Assembly: GCF_002386445.1 (NCBI RefSeq)
Contig: NZ_DGIR01000049.1
Location: forward strand, 26,176-90,175
Length of the DNA stretch: 64,000 bases
Direction of reading: 5' to 3'
From: Pseudomonas sp. UBA4617
Lineage (GTDB): Bacteria; Pseudomonadota; Gammaproteobacteria; Pseudomonadales; Pseudomonadaceae
Below are positions 31,561 through 40,773 of the stretch, one piece after another (position 1 is the stretch's first letter; each line of letters opens with the position of its first letter). A program made the translations under genes and the position numbers. Below the pieces are notes generated by a model that was not told the origin of the DNA, did no database searches, and saw only the letters and a program-made list of their open reading frames with translations.

Positions 31561-32448
31561 TCAAAGCACGTACACAAAGATGAACAGCCCCACCCACACC
31601 ACATCGACGAAGTGCCAGTACCAACTGGCGGCTTCGAAACCAAAGTGTTTGTCCGGGTTGAAGTGCCCGCGCAGGATGCGCAGGAACATCACGATCAGAA
31701 TGATCGTGCCAAGTGTCACGTGGGCCCCGTGGAAGCCGGTCAGCATGAAGAACGTCGCGCCGTAGATCCCCGAACCCAGCGTCAGCCCCAGCTGGGTGTA
31801 GGCCTCGTGGTACTCGTAGGCCTGCAGCGCAATGAAGCTGGCCCCCAGGATGATGGTCAGCGCCATCCACAATTTCAGCGCGCCGCGGTTGTCACGGCGC
31901 AGCGCATGGTGGGCAATGGTGATGGTCACGCTGGAGCTCACCAGCAGGATGGTATTGATCAGCGGCAGGTGCCACGGGTCGATCACTTCCTTGGGCGGTG
32001 GGAACAGTTTCGGGTCCGGCGTGTGCAGTAGCGGCCAGGTGAACTCGAAAGTCGGCCACAGCATGTGCGTCACCCCTTTGGCCCCTTCACCCCCCAACCA
32101 CGGGCCGGCCAGTACGCGCACATAGAACAGCGCACCGAAGAACGCCAGGAAAAACATCACCTCGGAAAAGATGAACCAACTCATGCCCCAGCGGAACGAA
32201 CGGTCCAGCTGCGGGCTGTACAGCCCCGCGCGGCTCTCCCGCACCACCGAGCCGAACCAGCCAAACAACATGTAGGCCAGGAACAATGCGCCAACGAAGA
32301 AGATCAGCGGCCCGTGCGACTCGGGGTGGCCGGCCTTCATGTCGTTGAACCAGGTGCCCAGGCCGAACACCGTGATGAACATGCCAATGGTGGCGATGAT
32401 CGGCCATTTGCTCTGTGCCGGGACGTAGTAGTGCTCGTGACTTGCCAT
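31561..32448 (-). CDS. coxC: Cytochrome c oxidase subunit III
   Basis: 295 aa, seven-helix COX3 protein. The family segments SWFIFSEVMFFLAFFGALFYVR, LLVSSSVTITIAHHAL, LQAYEYHEA and FHGAHVTLGT..., ending WYWHFVDVVWVGLFIFVYVL, are clear. It belongs to the aa3-type oxidase core and follows ctaG by 16 bp. Confidence 0.95.
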   Translation of the reverse strand: MASHEHYYVPAQSKWPIIATIGMFITVFGLGTWFNDMKAGHPESHGPLIFFVGALFLAYMLFGWFGSVVRESRAGLYSPQLDRSFRWGMSWFIFSEVMFFLAFFGALFYVRVLAGPWLGGEGAKGVTHMLWPTFEFTWPLLHTPDPKLFPPPKEVIDPWHLPLINTILLVSSSVTITIAHHALRRDNRGALKLWMALTIILGASFIALQAYEYHEAYTQLGLTLGSGIYGATFFMLTGFHGAHVTLGTIILIVMFLRILRGHFNPDKHFGFEAASWYWHFVDVVWVGLFIFVYVL

Positions 32449-32464
32449 TGCTGTTCTCCTTCCC

Positions 32465-33031
32465 TTAACGGGCGCCCTGGACGTCCTGCGCCGCGATATG
32501 CGCGACCGGCGGGTGGCGAGCGGTGATGTCGAACAAGGTGTAGGCCAGGGTCAGATGCTTCACGCTGGCCGGCAGGTCGCGGTCGACGATGAAGCGCACC
32601 GGCATCTCGATGCGTTCGCCGGGTTGCAGCACCTGCTGGGTAAAGCAGAAGCACTCGGTCTTGTGGAAGTATGCTGCGGCCTCGGCCGGGGTGATGCTGG
32701 GGATGGCCTGGGCACTCATTGGTCGGTCGGTCGGGTTATGGGCGATGAAGATCATCTGGTTCACCGCGCCGGGGTTGACTTCCAGCTGATCCGCCGTGGA
32801 GTAGAAGTCCCAGACCATGTCGCCGGCATTGGTCGACATGAACTGCACCCGCACCGAACGCGTCGGGTCGGCAAGCTGGCTGCCTTCATACTGCCCGCCA
32901 GTCTTGCCATTGATGCCGAAGGCCTTGCACATCACGTCGTAGATCGGCACCAGTGCAAAGCCGAAGGCGAACATCACCACCGTCAGCATCAGCAGGCGCA
33001 GCACCAGGCGTCTGAGCGAAAGGCCATTCAT
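32465..33031 (-). CDS. ctaG: CtaG (Cox11), CuB-site copper chaperone
   Basis: 188 aa, with one N-terminal transmembrane helix (about residues 10-30) and a periplasmic Ig-like domain. The copper motif is KTECFCFTQQ. It delivers copper to the CuB centre of subunit I. It lies 10 bp after coxA. Confidence 0.94.
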   Translation of the reverse strand: MNGLSLRRLVLRLLMLTVVMFAFGFALVPIYDVMCKAFGINGKTGGQYEGSQLADPTRSVRVQFMSTNAGDMVWDFYSTADQLEVNPGAVNQMIFIAHNPTDRPMSAQAIPSITPAEAAAYFHKTECFCFTQQVLQPGERIEMPVRFIVDRDLPASVKHLTLAYTLFDITARHPPVAHIAAQDVQGAR

Positions 33032-33041
33032 GGCAGCGTTC

Positions 33042-34631
33042 CTATTTCACTTCCGGTGGCGTCTGGAAGGTGTGGTAGGGCGCAGGCGAGGGGACCGACC
33101 ACTCCAGGCCCTCCGCGCCATCCCAGGGTTTGGCCGGCGCCGGCGCGCCGCCACGGATACACTTGATGACGATGAACAGGAAGAAAATCTGCGTGGCGCC
33201 GAACATGAAGGCGCCTATCGACGACACCATGTTGAAGTCGGCGAACTGCAGGTTGTAGTCGGGAATTCGCCGCGGCATGCCGGCCAGCCCTACGAAGTGC
33301 ATGGGGAAGAACGCCAGGTTCATGCCGATGAACGACAGCCAGAAGTGCAGCTTGCCGAGGGTTTCGTCGTACATGTGGCCGGTCCATTTCGGCAGCCAGT
33401 AATAGGCCGAGGCGAAGATTCCAAAGATGGCCCCGGGCACCAGCACGTAGTGGAAGTGCGCCACCACGAAGTAGGTGTCGTGGTACTGGAAGTCGGCCGG
33501 CGCGATGGCCAGCATCAACCCGCTGAAGCCGCCGATGGTGAACAGGATGACGAAGGCGATGGCAAACAGCATCGGCGTCTCGAAGGTGAGCGAGCCCTCC
33601 CACATGGTGCTGACCCAGTTGAACACTTTCACCCCGGTGGGCACGGCAATCAGCATGGTTGCGTACATGAAGAACAGTTCGCCGACCACCGGGATGCCAA
33701 CCACGAACATGTGGTGGGCCCAGACGATGAATGACAGGAAGGCGATCGCACCGGTGGCGTACACCATGGAGGTGTAGCCGAACAGCGGCTTGCGCGAGAA
33801 CGCCGGGATGATCGAACTGACCGCGCCGAAGGCCGGCAGGATCATGATGTAGACCTCTGGGTGGCCGAAGAACCAGAACACGTGCTGGAACAGCACCGGG
33901 TCACCGCCGCCGGCGGCACTGAAAAAGCTGGTGCCGAAGTGGATGTCCATCAGCATCATGGTCACCACACCGGCCAGCACCGGCATCACTGCAATCAGCA
34001 GGAACGCGGTGATCAGCCAGGTCCAGACGAACAGCGGCATTTTCATCAAAGTCATGCCCGGCGCACGCAGGTTGAGGATGGTGGCGATCACGTTGATCGC
34101 GCCCATGATCGAGCTGATACCCATCAGATGGATGGCGAATATGAAGAAGGTGACGCTGGCCGGGGCATAGGTGGTGGACAGCGGGGCGTAGAAGGTCCAG
34201 CCGAAATTCGGCCCGCCTCCCGGGCTGAACAAAGTCGACACCAGCAACAGGAAGGCTGCCGGCAACAACCAGAAACTGAAGTTGTTCATTCGTGGCAGGG
34301 CCATGTCGGGCGCACCGATCATCAGCGGGATCATCCAGTTGGCCAGGCCGACGAAGGCCGGCATCACGGCGCCGAACACCATGATCAGGCCGTGCATGGT
34401 GGTCATCTGGTTGAAGAATGCCGGTTCCACGATCTGCAACCCGGGCTGGAACAGCTCGGCGCGGATTACCATGGCGAACGAGCCGCCGAGCAGGAACATG
34501 ATGAAGCTGAACCACAGGTACATCGTGCCAATGTCCTTGTGGTTGGTGGTCATCACCCAGCGCATCAGGCCCTTGGCCGGCCCGTGTGCATGCTCATGGC
34601 CGTGGGCGTGGTCGTCGATCACTGCACTCAT
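33042..34631 (-). CDS. coxA: Cytochrome c oxidase subunit I (aa3-type)
   Basis: 529 aa, twelve helices. The heme and copper ligands are visible: TTMHGLIM (low-spin heme His), FGHPEVYI (CuB His crosslinked Tyr), WAHHMFVVG (two CuB His) and VVAHFHYVL (the two heme-ligand His). The K-channel segment YTSMVYATGA is present. The N-terminus carries an unusual His-rich stretch DDHAHGHEHAHG at residues 5-16. The ATG at 34631 has GGAG before it. It reduces O2 to water and pumps protons. Confidence 0.96.
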   Translation of the reverse strand: MSAVIDDHAHGHEHAHGPAKGLMRWVMTTNHKDIGTMYLWFSFIMFLLGGSFAMVIRAELFQPGLQIVEPAFFNQMTTMHGLIMVFGAVMPAFVGLANWMIPLMIGAPDMALPRMNNFSFWLLPAAFLLLVSTLFSPGGGPNFGWTFYAPLSTTYAPASVTFFIFAIHLMGISSIMGAINVIATILNLRAPGMTLMKMPLFVWTWLITAFLLIAVMPVLAGVVTMMLMDIHFGTSFFSAAGGGDPVLFQHVFWFFGHPEVYIMILPAFGAVSSIIPAFSRKPLFGYTSMVYATGAIAFLSFIVWAHHMFVVGIPVVGELFFMYATMLIAVPTGVKVFNWVSTMWEGSLTFETPMLFAIAFVILFTIGGFSGLMLAIAPADFQYHDTYFVVAHFHYVLVPGAIFGIFASAYYWLPKWTGHMYDETLGKLHFWLSFIGMNLAFFPMHFVGLAGMPRRIPDYNLQFADFNMVSSIGAFMFGATQIFFLFIVIKCIRGGAPAPAKPWDGAEGLEWSVPSPAPYHTFQTPPEVK

Positions 34632-34674
34632 GTCCTGTCTCCTGCAATCCATTGATTGCCGCGAGTAACCCGGT

Positions 34675-35802
34675 TCATTGCGCTTCTGCCTGCTTCAGTG
34701 CCAACACGTCCTTCGGCGTGACCATGTCGCCTTTGTTGTTGCCCCAGGCGTTGCGCTCGTAGGTGACGACGGCGGCGATGTCGACTTCCGAAAGCTGCTT
34801 GCCGAACGCGGCCATGGCAGTGCCGGGCTTGCCATGGAAGACGATGCCCAGGTGGGCTTCCTTCGGCCCGGTAGCGATCTTCGAGCCCTTGAGCGCAGGG
34901 AACATCGGCGGCAAGCCCTGGCCTTCGGCCTGGTGACAGGCCACGCAGGTGGTGTGGTAGACCTTGTCGCCACGCTCCACCAGCTCTTGCAGGGTCCATT
35001 CCTTGCTGGTCAGCTCCTTGAGCTTGGCGGCTTCGGCCTTGCGCTCGCCGAGCCAGGCGTCGTAATCGGCCTTGGACTTGACCTCGACCACCACCGGCAT
35101 GAAGCCATGGTCCTTGCCGCACAGCTCGGTGCACTGACCACGGTAGATGCCGGGCTGGTCGATACGGGTCCAGGCTTCGTTGACGAAACCGGGGATGGCA
35201 TCACGCTTGACCGCGAACGCCGGTACCCACCAGGAGTGGATGACGTCGGCGGCGGTCACCAGAAAGCGCACCTTGGCGCCGACCGGCAACACCAGCGGCT
35301 GGTCGACTTCGAGCAGGTAGTGTTCGTCCTTGGGTGCCTGGTTATTGATCTGATCGGCAGGCGTGGCCAGGTTGCTGAAGAACTCCACGTCCTGGCCAAG
35401 GTATTTGTAGTGCCATTTCCACTGGTAGCCGGTGACCTGAATGTCGATGTCCGACTCGCTGGCATCGTAGATGTCGATCAGGGTCTTGGTGGCCGGGATC
35501 GCCATCGCCACCAGAATCAGGAACGGGACTACGGTCCAGAGGATCTCCACCCAGGTATGCTCGTGGAAATGCGCAGCCTGCTGGCCGGTGGAGCGGCGGT
35601 GGATGACCATGGACCAGAACATCGCGCCGAACACAACGACGCCGATGATCACGCAGATCCAGAAGATGGTCATGTGCAGGTCGAAGACGGCGTTGGAGAC
35701 TTCCGTCGCCCCCGGGTGCATGTTCACGGTCCAGGCTGCGTTGGCCTGACCAAAAACCGACCACAACAGGAGGCCCATCCAGACATGTGGATGTCGCATC
35801 AT
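34675..35802 (-). CDS. coxB: Cytochrome c oxidase subunit II with fused cytochrome c domain (caa3-type)
   Basis: 375 aa. Signal peptide (MMRHPHV... ending ANA), two transmembrane helices (about 45-65 and 85-105), and a cupredoxin CuA domain with HSWWVPAFAVKRDAIPG and the ligand block CTELCGKDHGFM. A C-terminal cytochrome c domain has the heme site CVACH and a distal Met in MFPALKG or AMAAFGK. Electrons thus pass from the fused heme to CuA. It is the first gene of the leftward cox cluster; an AAGGGGA precedes the double ATG. Confidence 0.95.
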   Translation of the reverse strand: MMRHPHVWMGLLLWSVFGQANAAWTVNMHPGATEVSNAVFDLHMTIFWICVIIGVVVFGAMFWSMVIHRRSTGQQAAHFHEHTWVEILWTVVPFLILVAMAIPATKTLIDIYDASESDIDIQVTGYQWKWHYKYLGQDVEFFSNLATPADQINNQAPKDEHYLLEVDQPLVLPVGAKVRFLVTAADVIHSWWVPAFAVKRDAIPGFVNEAWTRIDQPGIYRGQCTELCGKDHGFMPVVVEVKSKADYDAWLGERKAEAAKLKELTSKEWTLQELVERGDKVYHTTCVACHQAEGQGLPPMFPALKGSKIATGPKEAHLGIVFHGKPGTAMAAFGKQLSEVDIAAVVTYERNAWGNNKGDMVTPKDVLALKQAEAQ

Positions 35803-36172
35803 TGCGGGTTCCCCTTCTCGTTCTTGTAGTCCCGGAGGCGTGGCCTGCGGCAAGAGGGAACGGCGGTCAAGACTGCCTGGCTTCGACGACCGAGCCCCTG
35901 CTAAAAGCAGTCGGGCCTCATCAACGAATCACGTTCACCGGGAGTATAGACAGCGACCAATGGCACGCAACGACACCGGTGAAATGAACTTCATGAAATG
36001 GCCGAACCCGTCGGAAAACCGCGCGCTTGACAACGCGTGGCGCGATAATGGCATTTCGATATGCCTGAGCATGCGCAGCTTTGCGCCACTTATAACAAAT
36101 GCGTCTTAGGTATTCTGTATACCGAGCTAATTTAGTGTCTTCCGTTTGAAACGTAATGTCCCTGGAGTTGTC
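35803..36172. promoter_or_regulatory. 370-bp divergent control region between coxB and a hypothetical gene
   Basis: No gene is supported here. Small inverted repeats are seen: CTGCT/AGCAG near 35899-35910 in the cox leader and GGCAT-N6-ATGCC near 36051-36066. TATAAC near 36092 could be a -10 for the rightward gene. In P. aeruginosa the aa3 oxidase is induced by starvation and by RoxSR; no specific site is claimed. Confidence 0.4.
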
Positions 36173-36814
36173 ATGAACATCGCTGCTGTACGCGAGCAGG
36201 TAAGCCAAGCCCACCAACACGAAGGCCAGACCGGCCAACTGAAAAAGCGTCTCGAGTTGCAACTGCCCCATCTGCACCCCTCGATTCAACTGCCTGAGCA
36301 GGACGCCCAGGGTACTTTGGCGCGCTTCGTCAGCGCCTATATCGACCAGGTTCCGGAGTTGCTGGAGGCTGCCCACGAAGTGGCGCGGGAAGCCGGCATC
36401 GAGTCGCAAATCAAACCTGTACTGAAGATTGCCGAAGCCTATTTCCTCCAGCCACCGAGCGTGATGCAGGGCCATGTGGGCCTGGATTGCCTGCTGGACG
36501 AGGCTTATCTGGCGCACCGCCTGGTGGAAGAGGTCAACGACCTGTATATCCGCCACTTCCAGCAGCCGCTGATCCCGGTCGACACTACCGTTGCCAACCT
36601 GATCGCCCACCAGTTGATCGGCGAGGAATTTGCCAACCAGCTGGACGAGGTGGTGCATCACTCTGTCGACGAAATGCTCGATGAAGAAAGCTTTGCCGTG
36701 GAATCGGTGGAGGCCTACCGTGAAAAGCTCAGTAGCCCGGAAACCGGCGCAGCCTGGAAGCGCTGGCCATGCCTGTCACGGCAACTGGGTGTGGAGCTGG
36801 ACCAGCCGGCATGA
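36173..36814 (+). CDS. Conserved hypothetical protein, cytoplasmic
   Basis: 213 aa, with no signal peptide or membrane segment; it is acidic and mostly helical. Notable stretches are FVSAYIDQVPELLEAAHEVA, HVGLDCLLDEAYLAHRLVEEVND and IAHQLIGEEFANQLDEVVHHSVDEM, with several conserved-looking His/Glu pairs. From memory it is conserved next to the cox genes and the SulP gene in pseudomonads. No family function is known to me. The ribosome-binding site CTGGAG precedes the ATG. Confidence 0.75.
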   Translation: MNIAAVREQVSQAHQHEGQTGQLKKRLELQLPHLHPSIQLPEQDAQGTLARFVSAYIDQVPELLEAAHEVAREAGIESQIKPVLKIAEAYFLQPPSVMQGHVGLDCLLDEAYLAHRLVEEVNDLYIRHFQQPLIPVDTTVANLIAHQLIGEEFANQLDEVVHHSVDEMLDEESFAVESVEAYREKLSSPETGAAWKRWPCLSRQLGVELDQPA

Positions 36815-36833
36815 CCCCCTGATACAAGCTGTT

Positions 36834-36870
36834 CCGGCCTCTTCGCGGGGCTTACCCGCGAAGAGCTCCG
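36834..36870. terminator. REP-type hairpin, bidirectional
   Basis: CCGGCCTCTTCGCGGGG...CCCGCGAAGAG lies between the convergent hypothetical gene and the SulP gene. Confidence 0.7.
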
Positions 36871-36894
36871 ATCAGGCAATGCACATCTTCAGCT

Positions 36895-38427
36895 TCAGGC
36901 CCCAACCCCCGCCGTTGTCCGCAAGCGCCCCTCGATCCGCCGCTTCAACCGGCGCTGCTCGATCAGCAGGCGCGACCCATTGGCGGCGTTGCTGCGCCCC
37001 CAGTCCTCCAGCAACTCAAGGCACGAGTGGTCGATATAGCTCAGGTTGCCCAACGGCACATGCAGGGTGGTCCCCGACGGCACGGCATCCAGCACCTGAG
37101 TCAGCGCCGGCACCTTGAGAAAGGTGGCCGCACCACTAAGCCGCAACTCCATGTGTCCGGCTTCCTCCAGGTTCACCAGGTTGATCTTCAAACGCGCCGC
37201 CTTGAACGCCAGCTTCAGCAAGGTCAGGGCAAAGCCCAGCAACACGCCGGTCAGCAAGTCGGTGAAGATAATCGCCAGCGCCGTCGCCGCGTAGGTGAAC
37301 ATCGGCATGCGGCCATAGCGGCCCAGTCCACGGAATGCCTTGAAATCCACCAGTTTGACACCGGTAAAGACCAGCACCCCGGCCAGGCTCGCCACCGGGA
37401 TCTGCTGCAGCACGCTGCTCAGCGCCACGACGAATGCCAGCAGCCACAGCCCATGGAAGATCGCCGAAGCCCGGGTCTGTGCGCCGGCCTGGACATTGGC
37501 CGAACTGCGCACGATCACCCCGGTCATCGGCAATGCCCCCAACACCCCGCAGAGCATGTTGCCTATGCCCTGGGCCGACAGTTCACGGTCGAAGTCCGAA
37601 CGCTGGCCACTGTGCATGCGGTCGACCGCCGCCGCTGACAACAAGGTTTCCGCGCTGGCGATGAACGCCAGCGCGAACGCGGCGAGCAGCAGGGTAGGGT
37701 CGGCCAGCTGCATCAGGTCGGCCGGGCGAATCCAGTCGATCGCCTCGGACAGGTCAGCCGGTACCTGCACCCGGTTCACCGGCAAGGCCAACCACATGCT
37801 GATGACCGTCATCGTCGCCACGCCGAGCAATGCGCCCGGGACGAAGCGCAGCCGCTGTGGCCGCAGACGCTCCCAGAGCCACATGATGGCGATAGTGCCA
37901 AGGCCCAGCGCACCGGCCTGCCAGCCCGAACCCGCGCTTTCCCGGGGTAGCGCCGCCGCCACGGTCGTCGGGAATTCCAGCAGGTTCTGCATGCCGGACG
38001 GCTGCGGCGCAGTGTCGAACATTACGTGAACCTGCGACAACACGATCAGCACGCCGATCCCTGCCAGCATGCCGTACACCACCGCCGGCGCGGTCACGCG
38101 AAACCAGCAGCCCAGGCGCAGACGCCCGGCCAGCAATTGCAGCAGGCCAGCCAGCAGCAGGATCGGCCCGAGCATGGCCATGCCATGCTGGCGCACCAGC
38201 TCGAACACCAGCACGGCCAGGCCGGCGGCCGGGCCACTCACCTGTAGTGGTGAACCGGCCAGGAAACCCACGACGATGCCGCCGATGATGCCGGTAATCA
38301 AGCCCTTGGCCGGCGGCATGCCCGAGGCGATGGCAATACCCATGCACAGTGGCAAGGCCACCAGGAAGACCACTACCGACGCCAGCAACTCACGCGGCAG
38401 GGCCGCTTTCAACTGTGTAATGTTCAC
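36895..38427 (-). CDS. SulP-family anion transporter with STAS domain
   Basis: 510 aa from a GTG start preceded by TGGAG. There are ten or more helices with SulP signatures (VALPLCMGIAIASGMPPAKGLITGIIGG in short conserved blocks, and SGPAAGLAV). A C-terminal STAS domain (about 405-490) has NLSYIDHSCLELLEDW. It lies 190 bp downstream of a beta-carbonic anhydrase gene on the same strand. In such pairs the substrate is often bicarbonate, though sulphate remains possible. Confidence 0.88.
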   Translation of the reverse strand: MNITQLKAALPRELLASVVVFLVALPLCMGIAIASGMPPAKGLITGIIGGIVVGFLAGSPLQVSGPAAGLAVLVFELVRQHGMAMLGPILLLAGLLQLLAGRLRLGCWFRVTAPAVVYGMLAGIGVLIVLSQVHVMFDTAPQPSGMQNLLEFPTTVAAALPRESAGSGWQAGALGLGTIAIMWLWERLRPQRLRFVPGALLGVATMTVISMWLALPVNRVQVPADLSEAIDWIRPADLMQLADPTLLLAAFALAFIASAETLLSAAAVDRMHSGQRSDFDRELSAQGIGNMLCGVLGALPMTGVIVRSSANVQAGAQTRASAIFHGLWLLAFVVALSSVLQQIPVASLAGVLVFTGVKLVDFKAFRGLGRYGRMPMFTYAATALAIIFTDLLTGVLLGFALTLLKLAFKAARLKINLVNLEEAGHMELRLSGAATFLKVPALTQVLDAVPSGTTLHVPLGNLSYIDHSCLELLEDWGRSNAANGSRLLIEQRRLKRRIEGRLRTTAGVGA

Positions 38428-38620
38428 CGTTGTTTCTCCATTCTCTGTCACATAGCCATTCCCCTGGCTATGGGCACGTTTGCCCCTGACAAGCGCGCAG
38501 GCGCAGGCCGCCAGCAGGCATGCCGGCAGGGCAGTCAGGGAATTAAAGGCAGCCGAAAGCCGCGCCACACCCTCGTAGGGTGCAGCCGGCGATCAAGGTT
38601 TCAGCAGGCGGATGGGTCGC

Positions 38621-39340
38621 TTAGTAGCGGCCTCTCGGAGTAGCGCAGGGGACCGGCTCGCCAGCGGCCAGCGGCAGGAAGCTATCGCTGGCGGCGTCGT
38701 AGGCTTCGATCTTGCTGGTCTCGATGTCGTAGACCCAGCCATGGATGAACAGCTCACCGGCCGCCAGGCGCGAAGCCACCGACGGATGGGTGCGAAGGTG
38801 ATGCAGCTGGGCGATGACGTTTTCCTTGGTCAGCACCTGCATCGTTTCGTGTTCGCTACCGCACGAGCAATTGTTCTCGACCACGGTGCGGGCCACCTCG
38901 GCGTGGCGCAACCAGGCGGAAACGGTCGGCATCTTGGTCAGCGACTGCGGGTTGAGCACCGCACGCATGGCACCGCAGTCGGAGTGGCCACAGACGATGA
39001 TGTGGTGCACTTTCAACGCCAGCACGGCGTACTCGATGGCACTGGAAACACCGCCGTTCATCTGGCCGTAGGGCGGTACCACGTTACCGACGTTACGGGT
39101 CACGAACAGGTCGCCCGGCGAGCTCTGGGTGATCAGCTCGGGAACGATGCGCGAGTCGGCACAGGTGATGAACATGGCGCGCGGGGTTTGCGCGGTGGCG
39201 AGCTTCTTGAACAGCTCTTGCTGCTCGGGGAAAACGTCATGGTGAAAACGCAGGAAGCCGTCGACGATGTGCTTAAGGGCGGCATCGGCGCTCTCCGCTG
39301 GGACCTGCGGAACGACCTTGGATGGGTCCTTGACGGGCAT
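38621..39340 (-). CDS. Beta-class carbonic anhydrase
   Basis: 239 aa. The zinc ligands and catalytic dyad are clear: C and Asp-Arg in TCADSR (about residues 59-64) and the HSDCGA block (His and Cys ligands, about 118-123). It hydrates CO2 to bicarbonate in the cytoplasm. AGAGGA precedes the ATG. Its pairing with the SulP gene suggests a role in bicarbonate supply or pH balance. Confidence 0.93.
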   Translation of the reverse strand: MPVKDPSKVVPQVPAESADAALKHIVDGFLRFHHDVFPEQQELFKKLATAQTPRAMFITCADSRIVPELITQSSPGDLFVTRNVGNVVPPYGQMNGGVSSAIEYAVLALKVHHIIVCGHSDCGAMRAVLNPQSLTKMPTVSAWLRHAEVARTVVENNCSCGSEHETMQVLTKENVIAQLHHLRTHPSVASRLAAGELFIHGWVYDIETSKIEAYDAASDSFLPLAAGEPVPCATPRGRY

Positions 39341-39364
39341 GATTCATCCTCTTGACGGTGTGTA

Positions 39365-39381
39365 GGTAAATCCATTTTACC
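39365..39381. promoter_or_regulatory. Inverted repeat upstream of the carbonic anhydrase gene
   Basis: GGTAAA-N5-TTTACC begins 25 bp before the carbonic anhydrase ATG. It may be an operator; the regulator is unknown. The rest of 39341-39635 (about 295 bp) has no supported gene. Confidence 0.35.
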
Positions 39382-39635
39382 GGTGAAAGATTCTGGCTAT
39401 GCAGGGTTTTAGATGACGCGCACGGGCCATAAATCACAGTCGGTGGAGACTGATTTCCTACGCTAGCGGGGAAAACTTAACTGAAACTTAATTCGGAGGC
39501 TCTAGAACGCGTGTTCCAGATGAGAGAGGCGGGATCTGGATAATAGCAAAAAACCATCAGCTGCCAAGAGCCATTACTGCAATTATTTGCTTGGATTAGT
39601 CGCATTGAAGGCTGGCAATTCGCCCTTTTGGCTAC

Positions 39636-40694
39636 CTAGAACAAGGCCATCTGCCCACCGGGCGGGCAAAATGCCGAACAATCCAGCGCTTGCGCTTCCC
39701 GCCCTTCGAACGCCAGCCGCTTCATGGCCTTGGCAAAGCGTTGTGCCAGCAACTCGGCAAATACGCCTTCACCACGCATTCGTGTGCCGAAGCGGCTGTC
39801 GTACAATTCGCCGCCACGGCTCTGGCGAATCAGACTGAGCACATGGGACGCCCGCTGCGGGTAATGGTCCTGCAGCCACTGTTCGAACAGCGGCGCCACT
39901 TCCAGCGGCAGCCGCAGCATCATGTAGGCGGCACTCTGTGCACCTGCATCCCGGGCCGCTTCTAGCAGGCGCTCCAGTTCACTGTCGTTGATCATCGGAA
40001 TCATCGGCGAACACAGCACGCCCACCGGCACCCCGGCTTCGCGCAATACGCGGATGGCGCGCAACCTGGCCTTGGGCGAGGCCGCACGGGGCTCGAGTAC
40101 TCGCTTGAGGTCGTCGTCCAGGGTGGTGAGGCTGATCATCACCCGCGCCAGCCCCTGCCTGGCCATTTCAGCCAGCAGGTCGAGGTCGCGCAGGACAAGC
40201 GCCCCCTTGGTGACGATGGTCACCGGGTGGCGAAAGCGCAGCAGCACTTCGAGCAGGCGCCGGGTCAACATCTGTTCCCGCTCGATCGGCTGGTACGGGT
40301 CGGTATTGGAGCCCAGATTGATCGGCGAGCACACATAACCCCGCTTGCTCAGTTGTTGCGCAAGTACCTCGGCAGCGTTGGTCTTGGCGATCAGTCTGGT
40401 CTCGAAATCCAGGCCGGGCGAAAGGTCCCAGTAGGCATGCGAAGGGCGAGCGTAGCAGTAGATGCAGCCGTGCTCGCACCCTCGATAAGGATTGATGGAC
40501 CGATCGAACGGCAAGTCGGGGGAGGTATTACGGCTGATCACCGATTTGGCCACCTCGACCCGCACCTCGGTGCCCTGGGTTTGCGGCACCTCCTGGTACC
40601 AGCCGTCATCCTCCGCCACCGAGTGGCTGGGGGCAAAGCGGTTGTGTGGATTGTGTGCCGTACCGCGGCCCTTTTGCGGTGCTGGGTGAATCAT
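39636..40694 (-). CDS. Radical SAM protein, SplB-like (PA0069 family)
   Basis: 352 aa. The 4Fe-4S motif CEHGCIYCYARP (CxxxCxxC, about residues 74-81) binds SAM. NLGSNTDPYQPIE, TKGALVLRDLDLL and VLCSPMIPMIND are typical of the spore photoproduct lyase-like group common in non-sporing bacteria. The function is unknown; DNA or RNA repair has been suggested for the family. The Met at 40694 gives MIHPAPQKGRG, matching relatives. Confidence 0.88.
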   Translation of the reverse strand: MIHPAPQKGRGTAHNPHNRFAPSHSVAEDDGWYQEVPQTQGTEVRVEVAKSVISRNTSPDLPFDRSINPYRGCEHGCIYCYARPSHAYWDLSPGLDFETRLIAKTNAAEVLAQQLSKRGYVCSPINLGSNTDPYQPIEREQMLTRRLLEVLLRFRHPVTIVTKGALVLRDLDLLAEMARQGLARVMISLTTLDDDLKRVLEPRAASPKARLRAIRVLREAGVPVGVLCSPMIPMINDSELERLLEAARDAGAQSAAYMMLRLPLEVAPLFEQWLQDHYPQRASHVLSLIRQSRGGELYDSRFGTRMRGEGVFAELLAQRFAKAMKRLAFEGREAQALDCSAFCPPGGQMALF

Positions 40695-40773
40695 GGCTGC
40701 GCCCCGGAATACTGTATTCTTATACAGTACAATGCGCGCAACCCTCTTTCCAGCACCTCTGGTCAGCGAACCT

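Noticed and set aside
39476..39500. Repeated ACTTAA motifs upstream of the radical SAM and carbonic anhydrase genes
   Set aside because: Too short and AT-rich to tell from chance; not near a clear promoter.
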